Origin: Cotesia glomerata
Taxonomy: Eukaryota; Arthropoda; Insecta; Hymenoptera; Braconidae
DNA length: 64,000 nt
NCBI RefSeq assembly: GCF_020080835.1
Contig: NC_058159.1
Span: 28,743,525-28,807,524, forward strand
Reading direction: 5' to 3'
Under the pieces are notes generated by a model. That model was given only the letters and a program-made list of their open reading frames with translations, made no database searches and was not told the DNA's origin. Of this stretch, positions 47,808 through 59,179 are shown in pieces. How positions within the stretch are numbered: the stretch's first letter is position 1; the number at the start of each line of letters is the position of its first letter. Position numbers and translations under genes: made by a program.

Positions 47808-49091
47808 GGGGGAATATCACTGTGATAGTCGAAAAAAAAAAAAGTAATTGCGCCCACAATTCTCAACCGATCTTTATGAAATTTTGTAGGCTAATTCTGT
47901 GGATCAATACTAAAATCAAGTTTGAAGATGAGCAAAATCAGCCGGTTAGTTTACGAGCTGTGGGTGTTTGAAATTTTTTTCCCTTTTCAAAAAATTTTGA
48001 ATTTCGTATATTTTGTGAAAATAATTTTCCAAATAAAATCTATCAAATTTATCTTAAACTTCATTTAATTACCTTCAATTCAAACTATCATTTGTCTAGT
48101 TTTAATGATTTTTTCAAATAATTCCGTGATTTTGAAAATTTTTAAAATTTTTTCAATAAACGTATTTCGGCCCTTTTTCTTCAAATAATTTTTAAACCGT
48201 AAAAGATAGCTTAAATCGATCAAATTTATTTAAAAATTCACATAATTATCTTCAATTTGAGCTATTATTCGTCGCCTTTTGATACTTTTTTCAATTTATT
48301 TCGTAGTTGGAAAAATAAAAAAAAAAATAATTTTTAGCTTTATCGTCAAATAACTTTTATATATTACAATTCTTATTTTTTAAATAGTTTTTTTTTTGTC
48401 AATATTCAAACGAGAAATCTACCTATCCATGTCTAGTGTGGCCGAATGGTATTTTTTTATTTTATTAAGGGTACATTAAAGATTATTGCCATAAATTTTT
48501 ATTAAAAAATATTTAATTATTACAAGAAATTATTAACAATCTTGTAGAGCACTAGAAAAAATTTCCCCTCCATATTCGGATCGATAACTCAAAAACGGAT
48601 CATCTGAAAATAAAAACCCAAATTGCTTTTTAATCAGTAAGAATGTAGTTATCGTTGCACGTATGGAATTTTAAAAACTTTGATTTGAAAGATTTTTTTA
48701 GCAGGGTTAAAACAAAAAAAAAAACAGTAAAAATAATGAGAAAATTTTCAATCAGCCGCCATTTTTTTGAAAATTAAAATTTTCAAAATTCCTTACGTGT
48801 AACGATAAGTACATCCTTACTGATTAAAAAAGCAATTTGGGTTTTTATTTTCAGATTATCCGTTTTTGAGTTATCTATCCTATCATTGATTGATAAATTT
48901 TTTCTAGTGCTCTACGAGATTGTTAATAACTTTGTAATAATTAAATATTTTTCAATAAAAATTTATCGTAATAATCTTTAAAGTACCCTTAATAAAATAA
49001 AAAAAATCCGATCTCCAAATTCTTTTATTTTCCTTGTCAAAAAAATTCCCTAAAATCACCTTTTATTTTCGACCGTCACAGTGGTGTTCCC
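47808..49091. mobile_element. TTAA-target (piggyBac-like) non-autonomous element
   Basis: A 1284 bp insertion flanked by TTAA (47804-47807 and 49092-49095). Left end GGGGGAATATCACTGTGA; right end TCACAGTGGTGTTCCC, an imperfect TIR. The empty target TTTCTTAATTTATTAG is present in the paralogue at about 21886-21901. TTAA duplication is typical of piggyBac (and Kolobok) elements. It contains a long palindrome (48450-49010) and no ORF. Confidence 0.82.
48450..49010. repeat. Long palindrome inside the TTAA-target element
   Basis: Arms of about 250 bp meet near 48730: TATTTTATTAAGGGTACATT against AGTACCCTTAATAAAATA, TCTTGTAGAGCACTAG against CTAGTGCTCTACGAGA, and TTTAATCAGTAAGAATGTAG against CATCCTTACTGATTAAAA. 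It could be a further nested element with GGGTAC ends at TTAA, but the flanks are also inverted, so the boundary is unclear. Confidence 0.75.
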
Positions 49092-49294
49092 TTAATTTAT
49101 TAGTTTTTTTAAATTAAAATAAAATTGCGTGTCAATAATTAGGCCAGTGTCAATAACTGGGTCTTTTACCTTAAAACAAAAACTACCTATGATACACAGT
49201 AATTAGATCCTGTATTAAAATACCATTATTAAAAAATATAAAATGCAATATATCAAGTGACAATTGCCATTCTTAAAAACCAACCATATAAATA

Positions 49295-52200
49295 TTACTG
49301 GTGAAATATTTTTTCATCACCAGAAGCAACGACAATATTAGTAACCGATTGTGGTTGACTGGATCCATTACCCCAAGGATTTTGCTCTTTATTATCTCCC
49401 AAATAAATCCAATGATCAATTTTCTTGCTCCCAGAATTACTAGAATTACTATCCAATTTATCCTCAATAATATTTTTATTCGGACTTTTATATTCCGAAA
49501 CATAAACAACCTGTTTATCATTAGCCTTATCTTTGAGTGCTTTAGAAGCGTCGCTTCTTCTCGGAGGTACGGGTGGCTTTCTACCAGGCATAGACTTTCC
49601 ATTTGACGTCACAGTGACTTCACCTTTAATCGCAGGTATATCACGATTGCTCTCAACATCCTCAACCTCACGAATGATCTCTCTGCTCGGAGAAACTTTT
49701 ATTTCAGTGATGTACGTCATTTTCCTCGGAGAATCTTGCGTTCCTATTGGAACACTAGAAACAGTAGGCTTAGCATCAATTTGATTGAACTCCCCAGACT
49801 CACCAACCAGCCCACTGTCCTCACTGTTCTCTCCACTAGAGACACTAACATTGCTAACATTATGCCGATCATTTCCCGGAGACTGGGACTTGCTATTGCT
49901 ATTGATCGTAACACTGGAGCCAATATCACACCCATCATCAATTTCTTCCTCCTCCTGTTCAACCTTATTCATTTTACCAGTCATTCTTTTTTCAATTTGA
50001 TCCTCAATAGCTTTGTAATACTTTTCTTCATCGCCAATACGATTACTCAGACTGTCACCGGAATCTGTGTCACCAGACACCAGACGACTGTGAAGAGAAC
50101 AACTTTTGTCATGCAGTTCATCTCCGTCGCAGTACGGACACCTTCTGTTCACTATTTTCTTCCTCATTGGCTCTTCAGTCACCTCTTTTAACCCAGCATA
50201 CATTGAAGAAACATCAACGTCCCCGTTAGTCTTCTTACCGAGATCATTTTTTTCTTCCTTAGCATGCAGATCAAAAAATCTCAACGCTTTGCCAAAAGAC
50301 TCGCTCACTGGCGAATTTACCATTTCTTCTTCATCATTGTCAATCACAGCTACATCCTCCTCTAGCTCTCCCATAAAAGGTTTCGCTTGTCTAAAATCCA
50401 ATTCTATTTCATCCAAGCTCGGGTTTTTAATCGTCTCTCCATTGTTAACAATTCTCGCCAAAGAATTGTCTTCATCAGGATTAAACGACCTTTCAGCAGC
50501 AATAAAATCCCTTGTAAGACTCTTACTCAGCGGTAAATTATAAAGCTCAATACTGCAATCTTCATTTTTATTATCAACCTGATTAAATGAAGTCATGCCT
50601 TCTTTTAATTTTATCTCCACCGCAGATTTAGATCGTTCAAGCGTACCACTACTCTTCTTCCTTATCTTCGGCTTTATCTCAGAAATATCATCAGAGTCCA
50701 TTTTATTCCAGATAGCGTCTTCCAAAGTTCCCCACTCGCTAGATTTCTTCAATTTTCGCCTATCAAACGTATCAATTTCATCCAGCTTAGTAAGATCTTC
50801 AGTTACTTCTGTAATATCTTCAGGCGGAAGGGGAGTTTTGCGTTTTCTTAATGAAGTATCAGTCATATCAAGACTCTGAGCTCGTTCTAGAGTCGAAGAG
50901 CTCTTGGCCTCGTACTTGGACAAGTCTCCTAAGCTAGCGGCTTTTCTGTACCCGTCATCAGGGTCATCGTCGTCAACAATATGAGGTATAGGTGTGTGGT
51001 GAATTGTAATGTCAGCGGGATTAAGTTCTATTGTTGTAAAACTGTCCTGTGTTTCATTATCAGTGTCGGATTCAGAACTTCGTCTTTCAGAAGAACGTTC
51101 CTTCAATCTCGACTGTCTATCACCAGTATCACGTACTTTTACGACATATTCATTCAAAGATTCAGTGTAATCTGTAATACTTTCAATTTTATCATCAATA
51201 TCTTCTCTCTCGTGCTTCAACACTTCATATTTGCCCGGAATTTCTTTCATTGGGGACCCGGGAGGTGCTGGAGCTTTTCTTTTGCTCTTCTGCGGGCTCT
51301 TTTCTTCAAAATCTCCTGGAAATTCTGGTGAAGTAATAATCTTGGGAGATTTAAGAAGCTCTGCGCTGTTTTTGCGATTTCTTCTTGCTGCAATTGCAGC
51401 ATTATGCACCTCTGCAGGAACTTCTGAAGGAATATCAACTTCGATGCTTAATTTATCACTCTGATTAGTTAATTTACTGTCAATTGCATCGACACTTTCT
51501 CCACCTTTTAATCCGGAATTATTTTCACGCTGCTGAATACGCTCAGTAACTTTACCGTCTTTAACGGGCTTAGCGTCAACGGAATTTAAATTCTTACTGT
51601 TTATTATATTTTTTTCAGCATCTGTTTTACGAGAGTTGTGTCGCTCGAGATTTGTATTATGTTCGTTCTGATTTTCAATTCTGTAAACGGTATTATCGAG
51701 CACGGGGAGTACTTTGATCCCGAACTTGAAATGATGATTATTACCCTTGGATTCCTCGTGTCGGCGCTCAAGCGTATGGCTGCCAGGAGTCGACTTGGAA
51801 GACTTTAAGGTTGAGTTCATCGTGGAATAATTCGAGCCTAGTGACTCGTTTGGATCGGCGATGAAAAGACGCTTAGCTGAGTTTTTATCGACTTTTGAAA
51901 GTTCGGGAATTGATTGGCTTCTGTAAAGTGGGTGGCAAATTCGTGACGGAGTTGGACCGACTGTTTTCTTTAGTAGAGTTGTAGGTCGGGAACTGCTACC
52001 GCCACTTTCAACTTCCAGCTCGACGTCGTAAGGGGAAGCGTAGCTGAGAATTGTTAATGCGTCTTCGTAGACCATGCTTCTGAAGCTGATTTTAACGCTG
52101 GCTATCCGGTCACCTGTAATGGAGAAAATAGTTAATTTATAAGTGGTATCAGGCGTTTTGATCTTCCAACAAAATATCCCCGCACCGAAAAAAAAATTAA

Positions 52201-55200
52201 CGATTCAAGTGAAAAATTCTTGAACCAAGAATATAATTTTGAAAAGGGTAAGGTAAAGGACCCAGTTATTGACACTGAACTAGTTATTGACCCTTACAGT
52301 TTTATTTTAATTAAATAAAACAAATCGACTTTAATAAATTAGTAAATATAATTTTTGAATTATAAATTTTAAGATAGTTGGTTTTTTGAGAACAATTTAT
52401 TTTTTTAATTAGAATAAAATTGCAAGTGTCAATCAACTAGGCCAGTGTCAGTAACTGGGTCTTTTACCTTAATTGTCTTAAATCAAGACAAAAAATTCAT
52501 GAATTAAGTAAAATTTCCTTAATTCAAGAAAAGTTTCCTTAAATTAAGAATTTTTCTAATTAAATCAAAAATATTAAGTTCTTCAAAATTATATATTTAA
52601 TTCAAGAACATTTTTTTTTGTGCGAGACTATATACACAGAAAGAAAACTTTCTTGAATGGAGAACAAAATTCTTGGCTCAAGAAAATTTTCGGGTGCCTG
52701 AAGGAAGACCGAAGTTGTGTTGGCCGAAGGAAAATATTTCTTGAAATTCTATTCTTGGTAGAAGTCATTTTTTCTTAATTAAAATTATCATAAATACTTA
52801 ATACAATAAATTTTTATATTTGATCAAGATTTTTAGACACTTTAGGGAAGCAGCGCCACTTACTTCAGCTGAGAAAAAAATTTTCTCACCTTGAGAAAAT
52901 TTTTCTCTTGAATATTTGATACCCATTTTATATTATTTTAGCGTGCAATTATACATATTGAATGAAAAAAAAATGATTCAATATTGTTTGATCTTCCCAT
53001 TTGACATGTTAATCAATAAGAATATTCATGAAAATTTACTTCAATCTTTATATTTAATTTTTTGGAGCAAGAGAGAAATTTTCTCAAGACAAAAAAATTA
53101 ACTTCTATCAAGAACTAAATTTTTTGGAGCAAGAGGCTGAATTTTCTTAAAACAACAAGATTTTCTTGACTTAAATAAACTTTTTGGATCAAAATACGTT
53201 TTTCTTGAAATTCTATTCTTGGTGGAAGTCATTTTTTCTTAATGCAAATTATCATAAATACTTGATACAATAAATTTTTATATTTGATCGAATTTTTAGA
53301 TACTTTAGGGAAACAGCACTACATACTTCAGCTGAGAAAAAAATTTTCTCACCTTGAGAAAATTTTTCTCTTGAATATTTTATACCCATTTTATATTATT
53401 TTAGCGTGCAATTATACATATTAAATGAAAAAAAATGATTTAATATTATTTGATCTTCCCATTTGACATGTTAATCAATAAGAATATTAATGAAAATTTA
53501 CTTCTATCTTTATATTTAATTTTTTGGAGCAAGAGAGAAATTTTCTCGAGACAAGAAAATTAACTTCTATCAAGAATTAATTTTTTTGGAGCAAGAGGCT
53601 GAATTTTCTCAAAACAACAAGATTTTCTTGACTTAAATAAATTTTCTTGGATCAAGATACATTTTGTTGGAATAAGTGAAATTTCTTGTCAAAAAAAAAT
53701 TTTGTTTCCCTCAAGAAAATAATTAGGAAGAAAAATATTTTCTTGGCTCAAGTGATCCTTTTTTTCTGTATTTAAATATCTTAATCTTGAGAATTTGGAC
53801 AATAAATGAAGATATTAAATTATAAGAATTGCCAATTCTTATAATTTAATATCTTCATTTATTGTTCAAATTCTCAAGATTAAGATATTTAAATATTATA
53901 AATATGGACGAGTACCTAAATATTTTTTTCTGTGTAAATATGACACAAAATCCATTATAAAAGGGCACAACATGGTAACAAGTTTATGTGTCTATCTACT
54001 GTCGAATAAACACACACAAAAACCATAATAAAAGGGCATAATTGAAGTGCTATTAATAAGTGTTAAAATAAAATTGATAACTTTTTTCAAACTTATTGTT
54101 TTCAATTGTTTTATTAAAAAATTAAATTAATTAAGATATTTTGTGCGGGGATATTTATTTTGGAGATATTTTGCCGGAGGATCAAGAATCATAGAACCTC
54201 TATAAGTACATACTACTAATTAAATTCTGAAGATAGAGAAGCTATGAAGCTATAGCAAGGCTTTGCAATCTAAAACAGCGATTTACTCTACTTACTGCGC
54301 CCGATTTATCAAACGCAGTGTTTAAATGGTATTAAACACGCGTCTTATTATATCAGCGGACGATTTCACCGCATTACATGCAATGGAAGAAATACTCTTA
54401 ACTCTTAACTCTTAATTCAGGCATATTCACACACATACACTCGCTTGCTTGCTTGCTTGCTTGCATTACAGTACACACATTGAGAAAACCTCGCCTTGGA
54501 GTTAATCAATGACTAAGTCACGATATACTGACCTGGATGAATCCGACCGGATTCTGAGGCGGGACCGCGATGGAGCAGGTCTTTAACGAAGATACCTTCT
54601 CTCATGTTTCCACACACATTGAAACCCAGCCCTGTAAAATCTCGGCTTCTCAAACTTATCACGCTAATTCGCGTGGCGTTTGCCTGAAAATTAAATCATC
54701 AGATTAAATAATTAATTAATTAACTTGGTTACTAATTAAATAATTTGTTCATTTATTTAGCATTTAAGAAATATGCATGCTGATTAAATCAATCAAATCA
54801 CTAGAGTTATCTTCTGTAAAATTTAGTGATAAAAAATTTATAAAACTATCATAAAAAAAAAATTAATTTTCATTTTATTTTAATTTAAAAATATTTATTT
54901 TAATTTTAAAAATATTTGAATTTTTTTAAATTATATTTAATAAATATAAAAGAAGAAATAAATCTTACGCCGAGACAAGAATCGTCAAGAGTTTTTCTTT
55001 TGTCGAATTTGTTTCCCGAGCCAAGGCCGAGAGACGACCAAGGAGAAGACCATTTCATTGAATCCTTGGTCGGAGTTTCTGTCGAGATGATTGACAGCGG
55101 CCTATCAATTTGCCGGGTTTGCGCGGGTGTCGCGTCTTTGAAACACGGATTATCAAATGCATAGGCATCCTCAACAATTTCCGGGTCTGTCACTAACACC

Positions 55201-55210
55201 AAGTGGTTTC
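49295..55210 (-). CDS. PDZ-domain scaffold protein, AHNAK/periaxin-like (5' end missing)
   Basis: Minus-strand exons 54969-55210, 54533-54683 and 49295-52113 join to 1069 visible residues. No ATG opens the first of them: it starts after an acceptor with a split codon, so at least one coding exon lies further right or beyond the window. Layout: N-terminal EIVEDAYAFDNPCFKD and a Ser/Thr-rich stretch (1-80); one PDZ domain at about 81-165 (ISVISLRSRDFTGLGFNVCG, EGIFVKDLLHRGPASESGRI, YEDALTILSYASPYDVEL); then some 900 residues of acidic, Ser-rich, probably disordered sequence with a Cys/His cluster (CPYCDGDELHDKSC) and a Pro-rich SH3-ligand motif GRKPPVPPRR near the end. The carboxylate end of the PDZ (KYEDAL..L..A.PY-type) resembles periaxin and AHNAK PDZ domains. 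The exact orthologue is not recognised. Confidence 0.85.
52182..52624. mobile_element. CACTGGAAAAAAAATTAACTTGA-type element with nested MITE (PDZ-gene intron)
   Basis: Left end CACCGAAAAAAAAATTAACG, right end CAAGAACATTTTTTTTTGTG; TTCAAG/CTTGAA-rich arms. It is the paralogue of 21587-22214, but the nested AGGTAAAAGACCC MITE is at a different position here (52251-52469). Confidence 0.65.
52251..52469. mobile_element. TA-target MITE, AGGTAAAAGACCC family (nested)
   Basis: Ends AGGTAAAGGACCCAGTTATT and GTAACTGGGTCTTTTACCT, flanked by TA. The intact target AAAAGGGTAATTGTCTTGAA is visible in the paralogue near 21648, which confirms TA duplication. Confidence 0.88.
52635..53768. mobile_element. 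CACAGAAAG-ended element, enlarged copy (reverse of 60213-60896)
   Basis: Flanked by TA; ends CACAGAAAGAAAACTTTCTTG and GATCCTTTTTTTCTG. It contains GGTGCCTGAAGGAAGACCGA and TGTTGGCCGAAGG, found inverted in the copies at 60213-61567. Internally the 52740-53180 segment is duplicated at 53200-53650 (ATTCTATTCTTGGTGGAAGTC, CACTTTAGGGAA.CAGC, GCAAGAGAGAAATTTTCTC). Confidence 0.72.
53771..53892. repeat. Near-perfect 60 bp hairpin
   Basis: Arms of about 60 bp with a GCC loop: TTTAAATATCTTAATCTTGA ... TTATAAGAATT, GCC, AATTCTTATAA ... TCAAGATTAAGATATTTAAA, with a single mismatch (TTGGACAA against TTGTTCAA). It abuts the right end of the 52635-53768 element. Confidence 0.92.
54443..54464. repeat. (CTTG)n microsatellite
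   Basis: Five tandem CTTG units in the intron between PDZ-gene exons, next to a GC-richer ACAC-containing stretch. No function implied. Confidence 0.7.
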
Positions 55211-55507
55211 CTGAAAAAGATAAAAAAAAGTTGTAAATAAAATAAAATCCTTAACAATAAGTGGCTTTTAATGTAATGTAATGATTATCACATTAAATAA
55301 TTGCATATGATGATAAATGAGTCGCCGTCGTCGCCGTGGCTATATTAAATTATACAACCTCTGATTATACCAATTGACATCGTGACTCTCGTGTAATCAT
55401 TTATTACAACGAGAATGCATCAGGTAATCTATTAACACAATGTTATCATCGTGATAAATTTAGCATTTAAAATTATTCTCTTAGTATATCTTCAGCGTTA
55501 CTTGTAC

Positions 55508-56425
55508 GCAGAAAAAAAAATTAACTTGAATCAAGTAAATAACTTTAAAGAATTTAATCTTTTTGATTTGGGTAGAAACATTTTTAAACCAAGAAATTTT
55601 TTCTTGTCCAGAATAGTTATATGATAAAATTAGTTTATTTAGTGAAATTTAGTGTCATTGTAGAGAACTTAATTTAAATTTGTACCTTTTCAAGGTTTCA
55701 TATCATTCTCACCGATAGTCAATTTATTATGATAAGTATTTAGGTTGCATTCGAAAATGCTTTATCTCTAAATGCATAATTAAGAAATGACCTTGTATCT
55801 CGTGAACTATTGACATTTTTAATGATATAAGCTCACCCCGACATTACAATGATCGAGACCTTTCATTTGAGTACCCACATCAATTTTTCATATATTTATA
55901 TATATTATATATATGTATATATGAAAAATATATCAAAATGCATGTGGGTACTCAAATGAAAGCTCTTGAGGAGTGTAACAACGGAATAGGCTTATATCTT
56001 TAAAAACGTCAATAGCTAAAAAAGTACAGTGCAATTTAACATAATTAAGAAACGACCTTATATCTTGTGAACTATTGACATTTTTAAAGATATAAGCTCA
56101 TTCCGATGTTATCCTCATCAAGACTTTTCATTTGAGTACCCACATCAATTTTTCATATATTTATATATATGAATATATAAAATATATGAAAAATTGATGT
56201 GGGTACTCAAATGAAAGCTCTTGATGAGTGTAACATCAGAATGAGCTTATATCTTTAAAAACGTCAATACTTAAGAAAATACAGTGCAATTTACCAATAG
56301 TTATTATTTAATAACGCAAAATTTTATTTATTCATATTTCACAAGTCACATAGTAACTGCAAAGTTGCTAGTATTATTTAATTCAAGAACTTTTCTTTCG
56401 ATTCAAGTTAATTTTTTTTTTTAGA
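55508..56425. mobile_element. CGCAGAAAAAAAAATTAACTTG-type element hosting Helitron-like copy 6
   Basis: Left part CGCAGAAAAAAAAATTAACT with CTTGAATCAAG arms (55508-55615); right part resumes TTATTTAATTCAAGAAC ... GATTCAAGTTAATTTTTTTT (56375-56425). The Helitron-like copy sits between, reversing the nesting order seen in RAB40 intron 2. Confidence 0.6.
55620..56371 (+). mobile_element. Helitron-like palindromic-unit element, copy 6
   Basis: 5' leader TATATGATAAAATTAG with GTGAAATTTAGTGTCATTG, two palindromic units, and 3' end CACATAGTAACTGC, AAAGTTG and CTAG. It lies upstream of the first visible exon of the PDZ gene, probably in its 5' intron, in antisense orientation. Confidence 0.75.
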
Positions 56426-58152
56426 CTACGCATTTAAAATTTCCTACTAAACGTAACATAAAAAAGAAATAATAATAATAAATTTAATTTCACATGACAA
56501 AGAGGCGGTGATTCAATTTAGTGTCAAGGTTTTACTTCCACCCAAACCAATAGTTAGCCCAATCGAAACCTAAATTTATACTTTTATTAAATCTCCGATA
56601 TCATAATCCACGGACCGCCGGTTGCAGTTTTATTTTGTCCACCAATAATTACCAATAGACAGAGCTTTTTGCTCTATCCGATCGATTAATTGATCAGATT
56701 AGTTGGAAATATTTTTTACAATATCATAGCCAAATATAAAAATAAAAGTAGCAGAGGTAAACGGAAGCAACAATGCCTTATACTATTGATTGCCAGTACG
56801 TCATCTGAATCTGGTGGATCCCACAAGGCCATGTTTAGTAGCAACATCATAACAGGAAGGAAACGCATTCCTTTAGCACGCGTTCCCGCTACACCTGCTA
56901 TCCTCACTATATAATACAATATATATTATATATTAAATATATCCTTTGCCATTATATTACTTACTCGACATTATAATATTCACTCCCACCAATCATACTC
57001 AAGACATCATACTCCACTCTCCGCACTCCTACATTTTTTACATCAATCAGACAAGTACAAGTATGTCTGATTTCCGAGCAACAACTTAAATGTTGATTCA
57101 TATCCGTAGTTAAAAAAAAATATAATCATTCTAGATAATTTCTTCTTATTCAATGTTTATTTATAGTCTTCTCACTTTTCGTCGCAAATTTTAAATGTAC
57201 TGAAAAAAAAAAAAATAAAAAAAAAATTAAGTTAGACATCTAAAAATTTTTAGAATTTTTTTTTTATTGAAAAAATGATTACAAAAAAATTTTTTTTAAT
57301 TTTCATTTGTAAAAAACTTTAAAAACTGGCAGTGCAATTTTTTTAAAAATATTTTTTTATTAAAGAAAAAATCAAAAAATTAAAAACGTCGGCTAACTTC
57401 AGTATTATAATTAAGTTAGCCAACACTCAATAATTTTTTATTTTTTTTATTAATTAAAAATTAGAACTAACAATAAGAAACTATTTTTAAAAAATTCCAC
57501 GCATAATTTTAAAAATTTTCTACATGTGAAAATTTTTGTTTTAATTTTTAAAAAATTATTTTTCAACAAAATAAATTATAAAAATTTTTAGATGTCGGCT
57601 TATTTAATTTAATTTTCATAAAAAAAAAAATATTAATATACTATTAGATAAAATGACTATTATATTATTAAAAAGTGTTTAGTATTTAATAACACAAGAT
57701 TAGTGAAGAAAAAAATGTATAATTTATAATGTAAGATCTATTATCTACTCAGCATTGCGCAGAAGATATATACCACCATATATATCATATCCACATTATG
57801 TAATACGTGTGAGAGACCAATCACGTAGGCCAAGTGTGCGCAATCGATGACTATGCTGATGATGTGATGCCGAAGCACAAAAACAGATTGATGAGCAGCA
57901 ATATTAAGATGAAGAAAGATAAAAGTATTTCATCCACGTTTTCTCAAAGATGCAAATTATATTATTGCTTCAATATTCTGTCAACGTTGCTGCATATTCA
58001 AGTACTAAACTTTTATTCACTCGTCTGCATATGTATGTACAATATCTTGACACAGTAATGTGTGTATTAAGTACTGTTTAGTTAATCTTCAAGTGTATAT
58101 TAGTTTTCTTCATTCGTACGCTGAAAAAGTACTCTTTAGCACTTTACTGGTA
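56426..58152. other. Non-coding stretch, AT-rich repeats
   Basis: No coding exon recognised. 57215-57610 carries AT-rich dispersed-repeat blocks (AAAACGTCGGCTAACTTCAG and its inverse). The open frames near 56690-56914 and 57834-58058 lack any protein-like signature I can identify. Confidence 0.5.
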
Positions 58153-59179
58153 GACTGAAAATTAACTTGAATAAAGATAAAAAATTCTTAAACCAAGAAA
58201 ATAATTTTGAAAAATTTTATCTTGAATCAAGACGAAAAATTCTTGAATCAAGAAAAATTTATTGATAATTATTTACAAGTGGGGTCAACCATTTTAATTT
58301 TCATTTTTTTGAACGAAATTTATATTTGATTTTATTGATATAATTTTTTTTTTTAAATAGATGAAAAAATGAACAATTTAAAAAAAAAAGTAGATTATAA
58401 TTTTAAAAAATTCTCAAAAAAATTTATAAAGGTTTTAAAAAATTGTGATATTCAATTTTTTTTTTAAATTGTTCTTTTTTCTATGTAATTTTCAAAAAAA
58501 TATATATCAAAAAAAGATAAAATAGAAATTTTATCCAAAAACATAAAAGCCAAAATTTTTTCCAACTTTTGAAGGCAAAAAAAAACTACCGAAATCTTTA
58601 TTTTTTTTTTTTTTCACGACATTTTTTATCATAAATGCGCCGTAAAAACAAGCAGAATAAAAAAACAATTAAAAAATGTTAATTTTTTACCTAGATATGG
58701 CCAAAGTGGAATCCACCCTTTTAATTTTCATTTTTTTTAAGAAAATTTCTATTTGATTTTATTGATATATTTTTTTTAAAAACATAAAAAATAAACAATT
58801 TAAAAAAAAAGTTGATTACAATTTTAACAAATTTTAAAAAAAATTTATAAATTTTTTAGAAAGTTGTGATATTCAATTTTTTTAAAATTGTTCATTTTTT
58901 TATGTACTTTTCAAAAAAAAATAAAATAGTAATTTTATCCAAAAACATGAGAGCCAAAATTTTTTCCAACTTTTGAAGGCAAAAAAGCTACCGAAATTTT
59001 TTTCTTTCTCGACTTTTTTTATCATACATGCGCTGTAAAAATAAGCAAAATAAAAAAAATTTTTAAATATTAATTAATGACCCCACTTGTAAATAACTCC
59101 CAAATTTTTCTACTTAAATAAAGAAGATGATTTTCTTCAAAATTATTTACTTGACTCAAGTAAATTTTTTTTCTTCAGT
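58153..59179. mobile_element. GACTGAAAATTAACTTGA-type element hosting a repeat dimer
   Basis: Left end after TA: GACTGAAAATTAACTTGAAT; right end TCAAGTAAATTTTTTTTCTTCAGT. The CTTGAATCAAG-rich arms are separated by the 58269-59096 dimer. Confidence 0.6.
58269..59096 (+). mobile_element. Dimer of TTATTTACAAGTGGGGTC-type repeat
   Basis: Two head-to-tail units with a junction near 58720 (GCCAAAGTGGAATCCACC). The outer ends TTATTTACAAGTGGGGTCA and TGACCCCACTTGTAAATAA are perfect inverted repeats. It has the same dimer architecture as 9673-10710, in opposite orientation. No ORF. Confidence 0.75.

Larger units (their letters stand above)
47677..49171. mobile_element. TA-target MITE, AGGTAAAAGACCC family, split by a TTAA-target element
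   Basis: Ends AGGTGAAAGACCCAGTTATT and AATAACTGGGTCTTTTACCT, flanked by TA. The interior matches the other family members up to TATATTTATTAA at 47807 and resumes TTAATTTATTAG at 49092. Confidence 0.8.
46590..49294. other. CRIPT-PDZ gene convergent intergenic region
   Basis: Holds the 3' UTRs of both genes and a composite of nested elements (47677-49171). 46590-47676 is AT-rich with no recognised feature beyond poly-A signals and simple ATT runs. Confidence 0.6.

Noticed and set aside
49301..51464. Many plus-strand ORFs of 71-151 residues
   Set aside because: Antisense shadows of the long PDZ-gene exon, whose minus frame stays open for over 900 codons.
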